NCBI RefSeq assembly: GCF_024169925.1
Contig: NZ_JALJXF010000001.1
Coordinates: 440,001-504,000 of the forward strand
Source: Methylorubrum extorquens
GTDB lineage: Bacteria > Pseudomonadota > Alphaproteobacteria > Rhizobiales > Beijerinckiaceae
Length of the DNA stretch: 64,000 nt
Reading direction: 5' to 3'
Shown here one piece after another: positions 1-9,695 of this stretch. How positions within the stretch are numbered: the stretch's first letter is position 1; each line of letters opens with the position of its first letter. The notes beneath the pieces were generated by a model. The model had not been told where the DNA came from, ran no database searches, and worked only from the letters and a program-made list of their open reading frames with translations. The position numbers were made by a program, and so were the translations under genes.

Positions 1-155
1 GACCGCGCCGATGCAGCATGACGGTCGCCCGATCGCCGAACACCAATGAGTCACCCCGCGCCGTGTCCCCTCCGGCAGGGGAGGGGGCCTCGGTTCAAGC
101 AGCCCCAACCTCCTTTCGTGCGCCGTCTCACTTTGGGACATCCGTGATCGCAAAA

Positions 156-190
156 GGCCCGCGTCTCGACAGCAGAGCGAGACGCGGGCC
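156..190 (-). terminator. Rho-independent terminator of the sulfate operon
   Basis: A perfect 13-bp inverted repeat (GGCCCGCGTCTCG and its complement) around a 9-base loop lies about 45 bases past the cysA stop. Read on the minus strand, the stem is followed by TTTTG. Position and form fit transcription end for the minus-strand sulfate operon. Bases 1-155 show no gene I can support. Confidence 0.8.
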
Positions 191-234
191 GGCAAGATCG
201 ATCGCCAGAGAAGAAAGACTCTCCGGCGGCTGAC

Positions 235-1416
<1,182 letters not shown>

Positions 1417-2177
1417 TGTAGAGGATCTCCACGTGCAGCGGCAGCGTATTGGTGAGTCCGCGAATATGGCCGGAGACGACCGAGACCGCGCCGAACTCGC
1501 CCATCGCGCGGGCGTTGCAGAGCAGGACGCTGTAGAGCAGGCCCCAGCGGATGTTGGGTAACGTCACCGTCCGGAAGGCGTGCCATCCGGAGGCGCCGAG
1601 GGTAAGCGCCGCCTCTTCCTCCGCCGTGCCTTGCTCCTGCATCAGCGGGATGAGCTGGCGGGCGACGAAGGGAAAGGTGACGAAGATCGTCGCGAGCACG
1701 ATGCCGGGCACCGCGAAGATGATCTGGATGTCGTGCTCGACGAGGAACGGGCCGAACAGGCCGCGCGAGCCGAACACCAGCACGTAGATCAAGCCGGACA
1801 CCACCGGCGAGACCGAGAACGGCAGGTCGATCAGCGTGACGAGCAGGTTCTTGCCGGTGAACTCGAACTTGGCGACGGCCCAGGAGGCCGCGACGCCGAA
1901 GACGAGGTTGAACGGCACGGCGATCGCCGCGACGATCAGAGTCAGACGGATGGCGGACAGGGCGTCGGGCTCGAAGAAAGCAGCGAGATAAGCGCCCCAG
2001 CCCTTGGCCAAAGCTTGCGCGAACACCGTGAGCAGCGGCAGCACCAGGAAGAGGCCGAGGAAGCTCAGCGCGACCGCAATCAGCAGCCAGCGCACGACCC
2101 GCCGCTCGGTCACGACGCTGGCGGGAAGCCGCAGCGTCTCATCCCGCGGCGGTCTGCCGGGGCTTTGAGCCAGCGCC

Positions 2178-3032
2178 TCAGACATAACCGAACCTCCGCC
2201 GGCTCCAGGCCTGGATCAGGTTGATCGCGAGCAGGGTCACGAAGGAAATCGCCAGCATGATCACGGCGATGGCGCTCGCGCCCGCATAGTCGAACTCCGA
2301 GAGCTTGATGACGATGAGCAGTGGCGCGATCTCGGAGACGTAGGGAAGGTTGCCGGCGATGAAGATGATCGAGCCGTACTCGCCGACGCCTCGGGCGAAG
2401 GCGAGGGCGAAGCCGGTCAGCACCGCCGGGACCAGCGGTGGCAGCACGACCCGCGTCAGCGTGGTGATCCGCGATGCGCCGAGGATGGCGGAAGCTTCTT
2501 CGACCTCCTTGTCAATCTCCGCGATCAGCGGCTGCACCGTGCGCACAGCGAACGGCAGGCCGATGAACACCATGGCGATGAAGATGCCGACCGGCGTGTA
2601 GGCCGCCTCGATGCCGACCTTGGCGAGTTGTTCACCGACGAGACCGTTGGGGGCGTAGAGCGAGGCGAGCGCGATACCCGCCACCGCCGTCGGCAGGGCG
2701 AAGGGGAGATCGACCACCGCGTCGGCGAGCTTGCGGCCGGGAAAGTCGTAGCGGGTCAGCACCCAGGCGACGATGCCGCCGAAGATCGAGGCCGTGAGCG
2801 CGGCGAGCAGCGACACGCCGAAGCTCACCCGAAGCGCGCTGGCCACGCGCGGATCGGAGGCGACGTCCCAGATCCCGGAGAAACCAAGGCTCGACGCCTT
2901 CACCACGAGGGCCGCGAGCGGCAGCAGCACGATCAGGCTCAGACAGGTCAGCGTGTAACCGAGCGTGAGCCCGAAGCCGGGAATCACGCTCCTCTGGCGG
3001 AAGCGCCGCCGGGGTTTAACGGGCTCGCCCAT
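2178..3032 (-). CDS. cysT: Sulfate ABC transporter permease CysT (CysU)
   Basis: A 284-residue membrane permease, first of the two in the operon. It has about six helices and an EAA loop ([10 protein letters not shown]) before the last two helices. The N-terminal [13 protein letters not shown] segment is characteristic of CysT. It starts 4 bases after the sbp stop and ends inside the first codons of cysW, so the whole set looks co-transcribed and translationally coupled. Confidence 0.93.
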   Translation of the reverse strand: MGEPVKPRRRFRQRSVIPGFGLTLGYTLTCLSLIVLLPLAALVVKASSLGFSGIWDVASDPRVASALRVSFGVSLLAALTASIFGGIVAWVLTRYDFPGRKLADAVVDLPFALPTAVAGIALASLYAPNGLVGEQLAKVGIEAAYTPVGIFIAMVFIGLPFAVRTVQPLIAEIDKEVEEASAILGASRITTLTRVVLPPLVPAVLTGFALAFARGVGEYGSIIFIAGNLPYVSEIAPLLIVIKLSEFDYAGASAIAVIMLAISFVTLLAINLIQAWSRRRFGYV

Positions 3033-3036
3033 GCGG

Positions 3037-4086
3037 TCAGCGCCCGGCCCGGCTCAGTTGGTCGAACAGGCCGCCATTGTCGAAGTTGGCCTTCTGGATG
3101 TCGTCCCAGGAGCCTTGCAGATCTTCGATCTTGAACAGCTTGATCTCGGGGAGCTGCGCGAGATCCTCGGGCTTGGCGGCCTCGCGCTTGATCGGGCGGT
3201 AGTGGTGCTTGGCGAAGATCGCCTGCGCCCGGTCGCCGTAGAGGAATTGCAGGTAGGCCTCGGCCTGCTTACGCGTGCCTTTCTTGTCGACATTGGCGTC
3301 GACCAGGGCGACCGGCGGCTCGGCGTAGATCGAGGTCGGCGGCACGACGATGTCGAACTTGTCCTTGCCGAACTCCTCCAGCACGAGGAAGGCCTCGTTC
3401 TCCCAGGTCGGCAGCACGTCGCCGAGGCCCCGCTGAGCGAAGGTGACCGTCGAGCCGCGGGCGCCGGTGTCGAGCACCGGCACGTTCTTGTAGAGCGAGC
3501 CGACGAAGGTATTGGCCTTCTCCTTGTCCCGGCCATCCCGCTCGTAGGCGTAGCCCCAGGCTGCGAGGAAGTTCCAGCGCCCGCCCGCCGACGTCTTCGG
3601 GTTCGGGGTGATGACCTTCACGTCCGGCTTGGCCAGGTCGTCCCAATCCTTCACGCCCTTCGGGTTGCCCTTGCGGACGAGGAACACGACGGTCGAGGTG
3701 TAGGGCAGGCCTTCGTTCGGAAGCTTGGTGCGCCAATCCGCCGGGATCTTTTTCGAGAGCTTGGCGATGGCGTCGATATCGGAGGGGATGCCGAGGGTCA
3801 CGACATCCGCCGGGATGCCGTCGATGACCGTGCGAGCCTGCGCGCCCGATCCCCCATGGGCGGCGCGCACGGTGATCGCCTCACCGGTCTTGGCCTTCCA
3901 CTCCTCGGCGAAGGCCGCGTTGATCTCTCGGTAGAGTTCACGCGTCGGGTCGTAGGAGACGTTGAGGATCTCGCTCTGCGCCTGGGCGCTCCCGGCGGAT
4001 GCAAGGCAGGCGGCCATGGCGAGACCGAGAAGGACCGCGCGCCGATAGGGTGCCGCGCCGGGCTTGATCGGATATCCGTCGAACAC
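3037..4086 (-). CDS. sbp: Periplasmic sulfate-binding protein
   Basis: A 349-residue substrate-binding protein that delivers sulfate or thiosulfate to CysTW. A signal peptide follows a basic N-terminus (hydrophobic AVLLGLAMAACLASAGSAQA, cleavage probably after AQA). The family motif NVSYDPTREL and a conserved VLPTWENEA segment are present. It is the first gene of the operon. Two closely matching palindromes in the 230 bases upstream (4137-4154 and 4278-4295) probably carry its control. Whether the preferred ligand is sulfate or thiosulfate cannot be told from sequence, so CysP is an equally valid name. Confidence 0.92.
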   Translation of the reverse strand: MFDGYPIKPGAAPYRRAVLLGLAMAACLASAGSAQAQSEILNVSYDPTRELYREINAAFAEEWKAKTGEAITVRAAHGGSGAQARTVIDGIPADVVTLGIPSDIDAIAKLSKKIPADWRTKLPNEGLPYTSTVVFLVRKGNPKGVKDWDDLAKPDVKVITPNPKTSAGGRWNFLAAWGYAYERDGRDKEKANTFVGSLYKNVPVLDTGARGSTVTFAQRGLGDVLPTWENEAFLVLEEFGKDKFDIVVPPTSIYAEPPVALVDANVDKKGTRKQAEAYLQFLYGDRAQAIFAKHHYRPIKREAAKPEDLAQLPEIKLFKIEDLQGSWDDIQKANFDNGGLFDQLSRAGR

Positions 4087-4136
4087 GTCGTCTCGCCTCC
4101 ACAGTGCAGGCCGTCAGCCCGTCTATGCTGACGGAG

Positions 4137-4154
4137 TGTTCGTTTTAAAGAACG
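4137..4154. promoter_or_regulatory. Palindromic operator candidate 1 upstream of sbp
   Basis: TGTTCGTTTTAAAGAACG, an inverted repeat of the form GTTC-N-TTT-NN-AAAGAAC, centred about 60 bases upstream of the sbp start. It matches a second copy at 4278-4295 in 16 of 18 positions. Two similar palindromes before a sulfate operon suggest a dimeric repressor or activator, which is not identified. The inverted GTTC/GAAC arrangement differs from the direct-repeat LexA box of alphaproteobacteria. Confidence 0.55.
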
Positions 4155-4277
4155 ATGTCAAGCTCGGGGCTACGTTCGGAGCGCCACACAAAGTCCGATG
4201 CTGGCGCCATTCTCAGACGGAATAAGATAAAACTTCTTCTTTGAGCTGATAAGGTAGAGAGAAGTTCTATCACGTGA

Positions 4278-4295
4278 CGTTCTTTTGAAAGAACG
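4278..4295. promoter_or_regulatory. Palindromic operator candidate 2 upstream of sbp
   Basis: CGTTCTTTTGAAAGAACG has 8-bp perfect arms around a 2-base centre. It lies 141 bases from the first copy, about 22 bases after the stop of the small membrane gene at 4317-4463 and about 200 bases before sbp. It could serve as an operator or, less likely because there is no T-run, as a terminator for that small gene. Confidence 0.55.
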
Positions 4296-4316
4296 TTTTC
4301 GAGGATGATGCCGTCG

Positions 4317-4463
4317 TCAGGCCGAGGCCCATTCGACCGCCAGCCAGACGCCGCGGGCGATGATGAACCACCATGTCACCGTGACACCTAAGGCGCCGAG
4401 AAGTCCGAGGGCCGCGAAGCGCAGCTTGAACGGGCGCAGGACGGTTTCGAAAGCGCTCTTCAT
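4317..4463 (-). CDS. Small single-helix membrane protein (48 aa)
   Basis: The reading frame starting at ATG 4463 encodes MKSAFETVLRPFKLRF followed by one long hydrophobic helix (about residues 17-42). A purine-rich ribosome site (GAGAAGAAG) lies 5-13 bases upstream and fixes this start over the longer ATG at 4595. It is on the same strand as the sulfate operon but is separated from it by the two palindromes. I do not recognise a family. The short basic N-terminus and single helix suggest a small inner-membrane protein. Confidence 0.6.
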   Translation of the reverse strand: MKSAFETVLRPFKLRFAALGLLGALGVTVTWWFIIARGVWLAVEWASA

Positions 4464-4740
4464 CGCGGGACTTCTTCTCATCGCGTTGGTGTTTCGGTCT
4501 CGAAAGGGATGCCCGCCGTGCCGCGTTGCTTGTGACGGCGTGCCATCGCGAAACAATCGGTGCCGTGTCGGGTGATTCCGCCCCGGCCGTGGCAAGTGAC
4601 GAACCAGCGTTGCACCGCCCCCACCGTCTCGACCGAGCGTGCCGCCGCGGGACCATCGCGCCGGGCTTCGGATTTGCAGCGCTGCGAATGACCGTCCCGA
4701 TTTCGGACGCTTCGATCAGACCTCGAGAAAGCTTTTGGAA

Positions 4741-5031
4741 ATGCCGTTGCCCACCCTCGCGAAGAGCCCCTCGGACCGCGACGTGCAGCCGATCCTGTTC
4801 GGATTGCTCGCGGACGGGTCCGGCGAGGCACGCTTCGCCGGTACGCCGTTCGCGCTCGTCGGCCCATCGTCGGAGGCAGCCCGGTTCTCGCCCTCCCGCG
4901 ACTGGTACGGCCGCTGGGCGGTGCAGCCCCTGCACGGTAGCCTGCAGCGGGACGCGACGCGGATGGATCGCGGTGTGTGCCCGGAGGACATCGTGATCCT
5001 GGGGCCATGTCGGCACACCCGGCGCTCTTGA
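4741..5031 (+). CDS. Hypothetical protein (96 aa), doubtful
   Basis: An ATG at 4741 opens a 96-residue frame with a plausible soluble composition, for example GLLADGSGEARFAGTPFAL. A longer frame runs upstream to 4639, but that part reads as non-protein. No family, domain or clear ribosome site was recognised, and a competing minus-strand frame covers the same bases. Included because no better gene explains this stretch. Confidence 0.35.
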   Translation: MPLPTLAKSPSDRDVQPILFGLLADGSGEARFAGTPFALVGPSSEAARFSPSRDWYGRWAVQPLHGSLQRDATRMDRGVCPEDIVILGPCRHTRRS

Positions 5032-5082
5032 GGCGTCACCGCCGCGCTATGCGCCGCGCGTTGCATCCCCTAAGCTCGGCCC

Positions 5083-5196
5083 ATGGAGAATCACGAGCTA
5101 CGCGAATCGCGGGCGGCCCTCATCCTGATGGGCGTGGCGGTGCTCGCCGTGCTGCTGTTCGGAGCCGTGACGCTGATCGTGCAGGCCGCGGGATGA
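5083..5196 (+). CDS. Very small single-helix membrane protein (37 aa)
   Basis: ATG at 5083 encodes a charged N-terminus (MENHELRESR) and one hydrophobic helix (about residues 12-34), ending in QAAG and TGA. The form matches other tiny single-helix genes in this window (4317, 11249, 53845). The ribosome-binding site is weak, so expression is uncertain. No family recognised. Confidence 0.45.
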   Translation: MENHELRESRAALILMGVAVLAVLLFGAVTLIVQAAG

Positions 5197-5540
5197 GCAA
5201 CTGCGGCTGACGGATCGATGCGCGTCCCGCAATACAAGCGGCGCGTGTCGCGACTCGGCGCCTTGCGAGAAACTCCGCTGCCGTCGTGCCCGGAGCCAAG
5301 ATGGCCGCTGATACGGTTCCCGGTCGATCGCGTCGGGTTTTGCTCCCCGCCATCATCACGCGGCGAAGCCGAAGCGATCCAGGGTAGGCCCCCTCCGGAT
5401 CGAGCGGAGCCCTGGATTGCCACGGCTTCCTCTCGCAGGGACAGTGACGAGTTGGAAGCGACGAAGCGGATCCGTACCCGGGGAACCAGACCGGACCCGT
5501 CGACCGGAAGCGGTATGATCGGGAAGTTCCTGAGGCAGGC
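5197..5540. other. Intergenic stretch with palindromic repeat
   Basis: No gene is supported here. The main feature is the inverted repeat at 5365-5429. Two short motifs resembling CCGGAAACCGTATCA occur in diverged form near 5310-5330 and 5505-5520, and again near 23199-23213, which hints at fragments of dispersed repeats. Confidence 0.4.
5365..5429. repeat. Imperfect inverted repeat (REP-like element)
   Basis: Twenty-base arms (5365-5384 and 5410-5429) pair with three mismatches, and the 25-base loop contains a further CTCCG/CGGAG pair. The arms carry GATCCAGGG and CCCTGGATT. Elements like this are common between genes in Methylobacterium and other Rhizobiales. It lies between two doubtful small genes and has no T-run. 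Confidence 0.55.
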
Positions 5541-5747
5541 TCAGTCCGAGAGCGCGCGGATCTGCTGGTCGAGCGCTTCCAGCGCGCGAGCCTGATCGGG
5601 CTCGGGCTCGGGGCCGCTGACATAGGCGAGCGTCACCCGGGCAATTCGCAGAGCCGTCGCGAGGTCGCGACCTTCACGCCGCGCCTGATCGATCACGGTA
5701 GCGACATCCGCCATGACCTGGGCGTTTCCCTCGTATCCGCGCATCAT
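5541..5747 (-). CDS. Hypothetical protein (68 aa)
   Basis: A short acidic, helical frame starting MMRGYEGNAQVMADVATVI, with an Ala-rich amphipathic middle and an Asp/Glu/Pro-rich tail. The start is either of two consecutive ATGs (5747 or 5744). GGAG sits immediately before them, better spaced for the second. A longer frame to 5918 exists, but its extra residues look non-coding and overlap the upstream region of the divergent cupin gene. No family recognised. Confidence 0.5.
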   Translation of the reverse strand: MMRGYEGNAQVMADVATVIDQARREGRDLATALRIARVTLAYVSGPEPEPDQARALEALDQQIRALSD

Positions 5748-5951
5748 CTCCGGGCCATCAATGTCCGGGCCGCAAACCGTGCGGCGCTGCGAAAACTTCG
5801 CGTCGTCCCGAAAGCCGGCGATCACCGCCAAGGACGATACCCCATCCCTAACATTTTCGCCCGGTTGATGAAACGCGTGGGCCGCGAGCCCCTGTGCACC
5901 GGCCACCCGCGTAGGCATAATCGTCGTAGGACGAAACGGGAGCAGCGCAGA

Positions 5952-6371
5952 ATGGACGAGCGGGGATCAGCCGGCCACGCGGTGTTCGACGTGGCCGCGG
6001 GCGTGCGCCGCCTTCCCGAAACCGCGGCGACCATGGTGGCCGACCACCGCTTTACCGACGACGAGACGGCCAGCGCCCGCGTCTTCCGAGTCTACCGGCC
6101 GACGCCGCCGCACTACCACACGACCTGCGACGAGTATCTCTACGCCCTCTCCGGCCGCTGCCGGATGCAGTTCGGCGACGCGGTGCCGGTCGAGGTCGGG
6201 CCGGGCATGCTCGTGTTCTTCAAGCGCGGGGTGGTGCATTCCGTGCCGGAGATCCTGGAGGAGCCGGTGGTGTTCCTCTCCGTCGACACGCCCCGGCGCG
6301 GGCCGCGCGACATCCAGTTCGTCGAAGCCGGAAGGGGTACGCCCGACGGCTTCATGCGGCAGACCGACTGA
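5952..6371 (+). CDS. Cupin-domain protein
   Basis: A 139-residue single-domain cupin. The metal-binding cupin motif 1 is readable as PPHYHTTCDEYLYALSG (two His, one Glu) and motif 2 as the PGMLVFFKRGVVHSVPEI segment with its His. Such proteins bind a metal and either catalyse small isomerase or dioxygenase reactions or act as small-molecule sensors; no specific substrate can be assigned. The start at 5952 is preferred over 5865 because a GGGAGCAG site precedes it and the extra residues are basic and non-conserved in appearance. It stops 3 bases before the convergent gene at 6375. Confidence 0.75.
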   Translation: MDERGSAGHAVFDVAAGVRRLPETAATMVADHRFTDDETASARVFRVYRPTPPHYHTTCDEYLYALSGRCRMQFGDAVPVEVGPGMLVFFKRGVVHSVPEILEEPVVFLSVDTPRRGPRDIQFVEAGRGTPDGFMRQTD

Positions 6372-6374
6372 CGA

Positions 6375-7010
6375 TCACAGCACGTCGCTGCCGGCCGGCG
6401 CGGTGCGTTGGACGCCCGTCACCTCGGCCGTGCTTTGGAACAGACGCTCGCTGGTCAGCTTCAGGAAGAAGAAGCCGAATTCCGGATTCTGATAGTAGAG
6501 CTGCTTGACCTCGGAATAGGACAGGCAGCGCGCGGTTCCGGCCTCGACGCAGGCGAGCGAGCCGGTGCGGCGATTGCCGGGTGAGAGCATGCCGAGTTCA
6601 CCGACGATCTGGCCCGGCCGGATATCGAGGCCGTGCTCGGCGATGCGGAAGCGCCCGCTCTCGATCAGGTACATTTCGTGGGCCGGGTCGCCCTTCAGGA
6701 ACAGAACTTCGCCGGCCCTGAAGCGGCGCGAGGTGCCGAAGGATTTCAGCCAGTCGAGGGAGAGGTCTCCGGAGGCCGCCCGCTCGGTCTCGCGCACGAG
6801 GCGGACCATCTCGTAGAGCCGCCATGCGTTGAACGGGATCTGGATCGCCTCGGTGAGCATCACCGGCACGCTGCCGATCAAGTAGCCGTAGGTGATGACG
6901 GCGCAGCTCGCGCACAACGCCACGATCCGCAGCGGGATCATCGTTCCCATCGCCGAGGAGGCGACGGTGAGCGCCGTCCCGAGATAGCCGATGGCTTCGA
7001 CCCAATTCAT
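6375..7010 (-). CDS. Membrane-anchored cyclic nucleotide-binding domain protein
   Basis: 211 residues: three predicted N-terminal helices (residues 5-70, including LRIVALCASCAVITYGYLI) followed by a cNMP-binding fold (about 85-195) with FLKGDPAHEMYLIESG and the phosphate-binding-cassette region VGELGMLSPGNRRTGS. There is no C-terminal HTH, so this is not a CRP/FNR regulator. The shape resembles CBS/Popeye-like membrane sensors. In the PBC an E follows G (GELG) and NRRTG lies at the phosphate contact, so ligand binding is plausible. Start chosen at ATG 7010 after a GGGGGGAC stretch; the longer frame to 7247 is not needed. Confidence 0.75.
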   Translation of the reverse strand: MNWVEAIGYLGTALTVASSAMGTMIPLRIVALCASCAVITYGYLIGSVPVMLTEAIQIPFNAWRLYEMVRLVRETERAASGDLSLDWLKSFGTSRRFRAGEVLFLKGDPAHEMYLIESGRFRIAEHGLDIRPGQIVGELGMLSPGNRRTGSLACVEAGTARCLSYSEVKQLYYQNPEFGFFFLKLTSERLFQSTAEVTGVQRTAPAGSDVL

Positions 7011-7116
7011 CGCGTCCCCCCGACGTTCGGCCGGCCCTCGCTCCCGCGGGCGCTCATGCGCGTTCGTCGCAGCGGCGGTTCGCCCATCCGAATGGGGGAT
7101 GCAAGTGCGGGAGCGC

Positions 7117-8445
7117 TCAGGCGCTCGCGCGTAGCAGGGCACGATCATCGGCGAGGGTGTCGGCGACGCGATCGGCCGCGCGTTGCCCTTCCTCGTAGGC
7201 GCCACCCGCCGTGCCCCATTGCGCACGGGAGTTCGCCTCGCCGGCAAACCAGATCCGTTCGCCGACCGGCTCCTGGAGCGTCGTCCGGGCCGCCGCGTGT
7301 CCGGGGGGAACCACGGCCCAGGAGCCCCGCGACCAGGGATCGTGCCGCCAAGCGGTCACGGCCGGGATCGCGAGGTCGGCGAGGGCCGCGCGGCCGAAAT
7401 GTTCGGCCAGAACCGCGCGGGCGAGGCGGCGCGCGCCATCAGGGCCGGCCCCGGCGGCGTCGAGGACGCGGGCGAGGGCCGTGTCCAGTTCGAGGTAGTG
7501 GAACGGCGTGTCGTCGATCCGGGTCAGCATCCCCGGCGGCTTGTGGCGTCCGCCGACCACGCTGGCGAGCCGGTCGCGGCCGCGGAACGGCGCCGAGGGC
7601 CAGTGCAGGACGACGTGCTCGTAGATGCCCGACAGGAAGCCGTCGATGGCCGTGCGCGTCCGTTCGGGCAGCGGCGGATCGAAGCGGAAGGCCGCCTGCA
7701 GCACGGGCATCGGGGCCGTGACGATGACGGCCCGCGCGGCGAGCCGCCCACCGTCGGCGAGTTCTACGCGCACGCTCGGCCCCGACCAGTCGAGGCCGGC
7801 CACGGGGCATCCGAGCCGGATCGGCAGTCCAAGCGCCAGCCGCGCCAGATAGGCGCCGTAGCCGCCCGCGATGAAGAAGTTGTCGCCGTATTCCATGCTC
7901 GGCCAGTCGTGCAGCGACACCTCCTCGAGCGGTCGTCCCGAGACCAGCGCGTGAACGCCGGCGATGCGCTGGCGCCAGGGTCCGAGATGGCAGGGCAGGG
8001 CGCCGGAGGCCGGACCGTCCTGCGAGCGGGAGGCTGCGCCCGTGATCGCCCGGTCGGCGACGTCGAAGGCGCGGGAGAAAGCGGCTTCCTCAGCCGCACG
8101 CGCCGGACGCTGGCCGATCCAGAGATGCTGTTCCTGCGCGGCCCGCCGCAGCGGCTCGCCGCGGGTCCGGGCCAGGGCGACGAGGGGGTTGATCGGCCCG
8201 GCATGCAGCCAGTGCGCCCCGAGATCGATCGCGTGGCCACGCAGCCGCGTCGTCACCGCGCGCCCGCCGACCCGGTCGCGTGCCTCGAGAACCGCCACCG
8301 ACAGGCCGCGCGCGATCAGCCGCCGGGCCGACGCGATCCCGGCGGCGCCCGCGCCGATCACGATCACGTCGGGCGCGGCCGGAACCGGCGAGACGCGGGG
8401 CGCGACGGTCGGGCGGAAGCGGGCGTGCTCGGCGGGAGGGCGCAT
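7117..8445 (-). CDS. Flavin-dependent amine oxidase (NAD(P)/FAD family)
   Basis: A 442-residue FAD enzyme. The dinucleotide motif VIVIGAGAAGIASARRL is followed by VLEARDRVGGRA, the flavin monoamine oxidase signature. The C-terminal WFAGEANS...TAGGAYEEGQRAA segment is the second FAD contact of this family. It probably oxidises an amine or polyamine with O2, releasing H2O2 and an aldehyde; the substrate is not evident. About 25 residues precede the FAD motif with no clear signal peptide. It stands alone between divergent or unrelated genes. Confidence 0.85.
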   Translation of the reverse strand: MRPPAEHARFRPTVAPRVSPVPAAPDVIVIGAGAAGIASARRLIARGLSVAVLEARDRVGGRAVTTRLRGHAIDLGAHWLHAGPINPLVALARTRGEPLRRAAQEQHLWIGQRPARAAEEAAFSRAFDVADRAITGAASRSQDGPASGALPCHLGPWRQRIAGVHALVSGRPLEEVSLHDWPSMEYGDNFFIAGGYGAYLARLALGLPIRLGCPVAGLDWSGPSVRVELADGGRLAARAVIVTAPMPVLQAAFRFDPPLPERTRTAIDGFLSGIYEHVVLHWPSAPFRGRDRLASVVGGRHKPPGMLTRIDDTPFHYLELDTALARVLDAAGAGPDGARRLARAVLAEHFGRAALADLAIPAVTAWRHDPWSRGSWAVVPPGHAAARTTLQEPVGERIWFAGEANSRAQWGTAGGAYEEGQRAADRVADTLADDRALLRASA

Positions 8446-8551
8446 GGTCTCGACGCGGATCCGGAAGGGCGGCGGCCCTCATCTCGTCCGCTCACCCGGC
8501 CGCGGCAAGCGGTTGCGGCCGCAACAAGCGCCTGCGGCGGCCTGCAGTCGC

Positions 8552-9517
8552 TCAGCGGGCCGGCGCGGCGCCGTTCGGATCGAGTACCTCGACCGTTCCG
8601 GATCGGTCGCCGCCCGGCCGCGGGCTTCCGGTGAGGGTGAAGATGCGGCCCTTGTAGGTCACCGCGCCGAAGCCGTGGCGGGCGGTGGGAAGCCGGGCCA
8701 GGGCGCGCCAGAGATTGCCCGGCAGATCGAACGCCTCGACCTCGTCATAGGTCTTGCGGTTCGACTCGCCGCCAATGACGAAGACCTCGCGGCCGAGCAC
8801 GGCCGAGGCGACACCGCTGCGCGCGGTCGGCAGGGGCGCCGCCTCGCTCCAGGCGTCACGCGCCGGATCGTAGACCTGATTGGCCGAGAGGTTCTTGCTC
8901 GAATCGCCGTCGATCCGGCCTCCGCTGGCGACGAGGCGACCCTCCACCGTCTGAACCGCCAGATGGTCGCGGGGTGTCGGCAGATCGGCGGCGCTGCTCC
9001 ACGTGTTACTCGCCGGATCGTAGGCCTCGTGGGAGCGGACGTTGCCGCGTCCCGACCCGCTGCCGCCGACCACATGGATCTTGTCGCCGAGCGGTGCCGC
9101 CCCGCCCGCGGCCCGTGCGGTCGGCATCGGCGCGCGGGCCTCCCAGACATTCGCCTTCGGATCGTACGCCCAAACCTTGTCGGTCGCCTCCCAACCGTTG
9201 ACGTAGCCGCCGAACACGTAGATCCGCCCGCCCTGTTCGGCGGCCATGGTGTGGTGGACGGGGTAGGGGAAGGGCGCGCCCTTGCTCCAGCGGTCGGCGG
9301 CGAGATCGTAGATCAGCAGTTCGGTCGCGCCGTTGTAATCGCCGATGACGTAGGCCTTGCCGTCGAGCGCCGCGACCGCGACTTCGGAGCGCTCCGCCGG
9401 GGCGGAGCTGGCTCCCGCCCAGGCCCCGACCTCGTGGGCGGCGGCAGGCAGGGTGGCGGGAGCGGCGGCGAGCAGGGAACCGAGCAGAACGAGACGGGCG
9501 AGGGCAGGGCGGGCCAT
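8552..9517 (-). CDS. Secreted kelch-repeat protein
   Basis: 321 residues with a signal peptide (hydrophobic LVLLGSLLAAAPATLPAAA) followed by about six kelch motifs, each with paired glycines and a spaced Tyr/Trp (VFGGYVNGW, HVVGGSGSG, VASGGRID, VIGGESNRK). These should form a six-bladed beta-propeller in the periplasm. The family includes N-acetylneuraminate epimerases and binding scaffolds, but no catalytic assignment is possible here. It is transcribed divergently from the EI24-like gene at 9696. Confidence 0.85.
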   Translation of the reverse strand: MARPALARLVLLGSLLAAAPATLPAAAHEVGAWAGASSAPAERSEVAVAALDGKAYVIGDYNGATELLIYDLAADRWSKGAPFPYPVHHTMAAEQGGRIYVFGGYVNGWEATDKVWAYDPKANVWEARAPMPTARAAGGAAPLGDKIHVVGGSGSGRGNVRSHEAYDPASNTWSSAADLPTPRDHLAVQTVEGRLVASGGRIDGDSSKNLSANQVYDPARDAWSEAAPLPTARSGVASAVLGREVFVIGGESNRKTYDEVEAFDLPGNLWRALARLPTARHGFGAVTYKGRIFTLTGSPRPGGDRSGTVEVLDPNGAAPAR

Positions 9518-9695
9518 GGGCGGGTCTCCGGCGGATGCCTTGGTGGGCTAACTGTCTTTGCGGGCAACGCTTCAACCGCGCTCAGGAGCCGCGCTTCGTC
9601 AGGGTTTCCGCAAAGGTGGGGCTTGCGCCATCCCCGCGGAGTGGCGAGAACCTGCCTTGGGTGGGTGCGGATCATCGAGAGGATCGAAGGGCGGG

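Noticed and set aside
4137..4295. LexA/SOS box reading of the GTTC...GAAC sites
   Set aside because: The alphaproteobacterial LexA site is a direct repeat (GTTC-N7-GTTC); here the halves are inverted.
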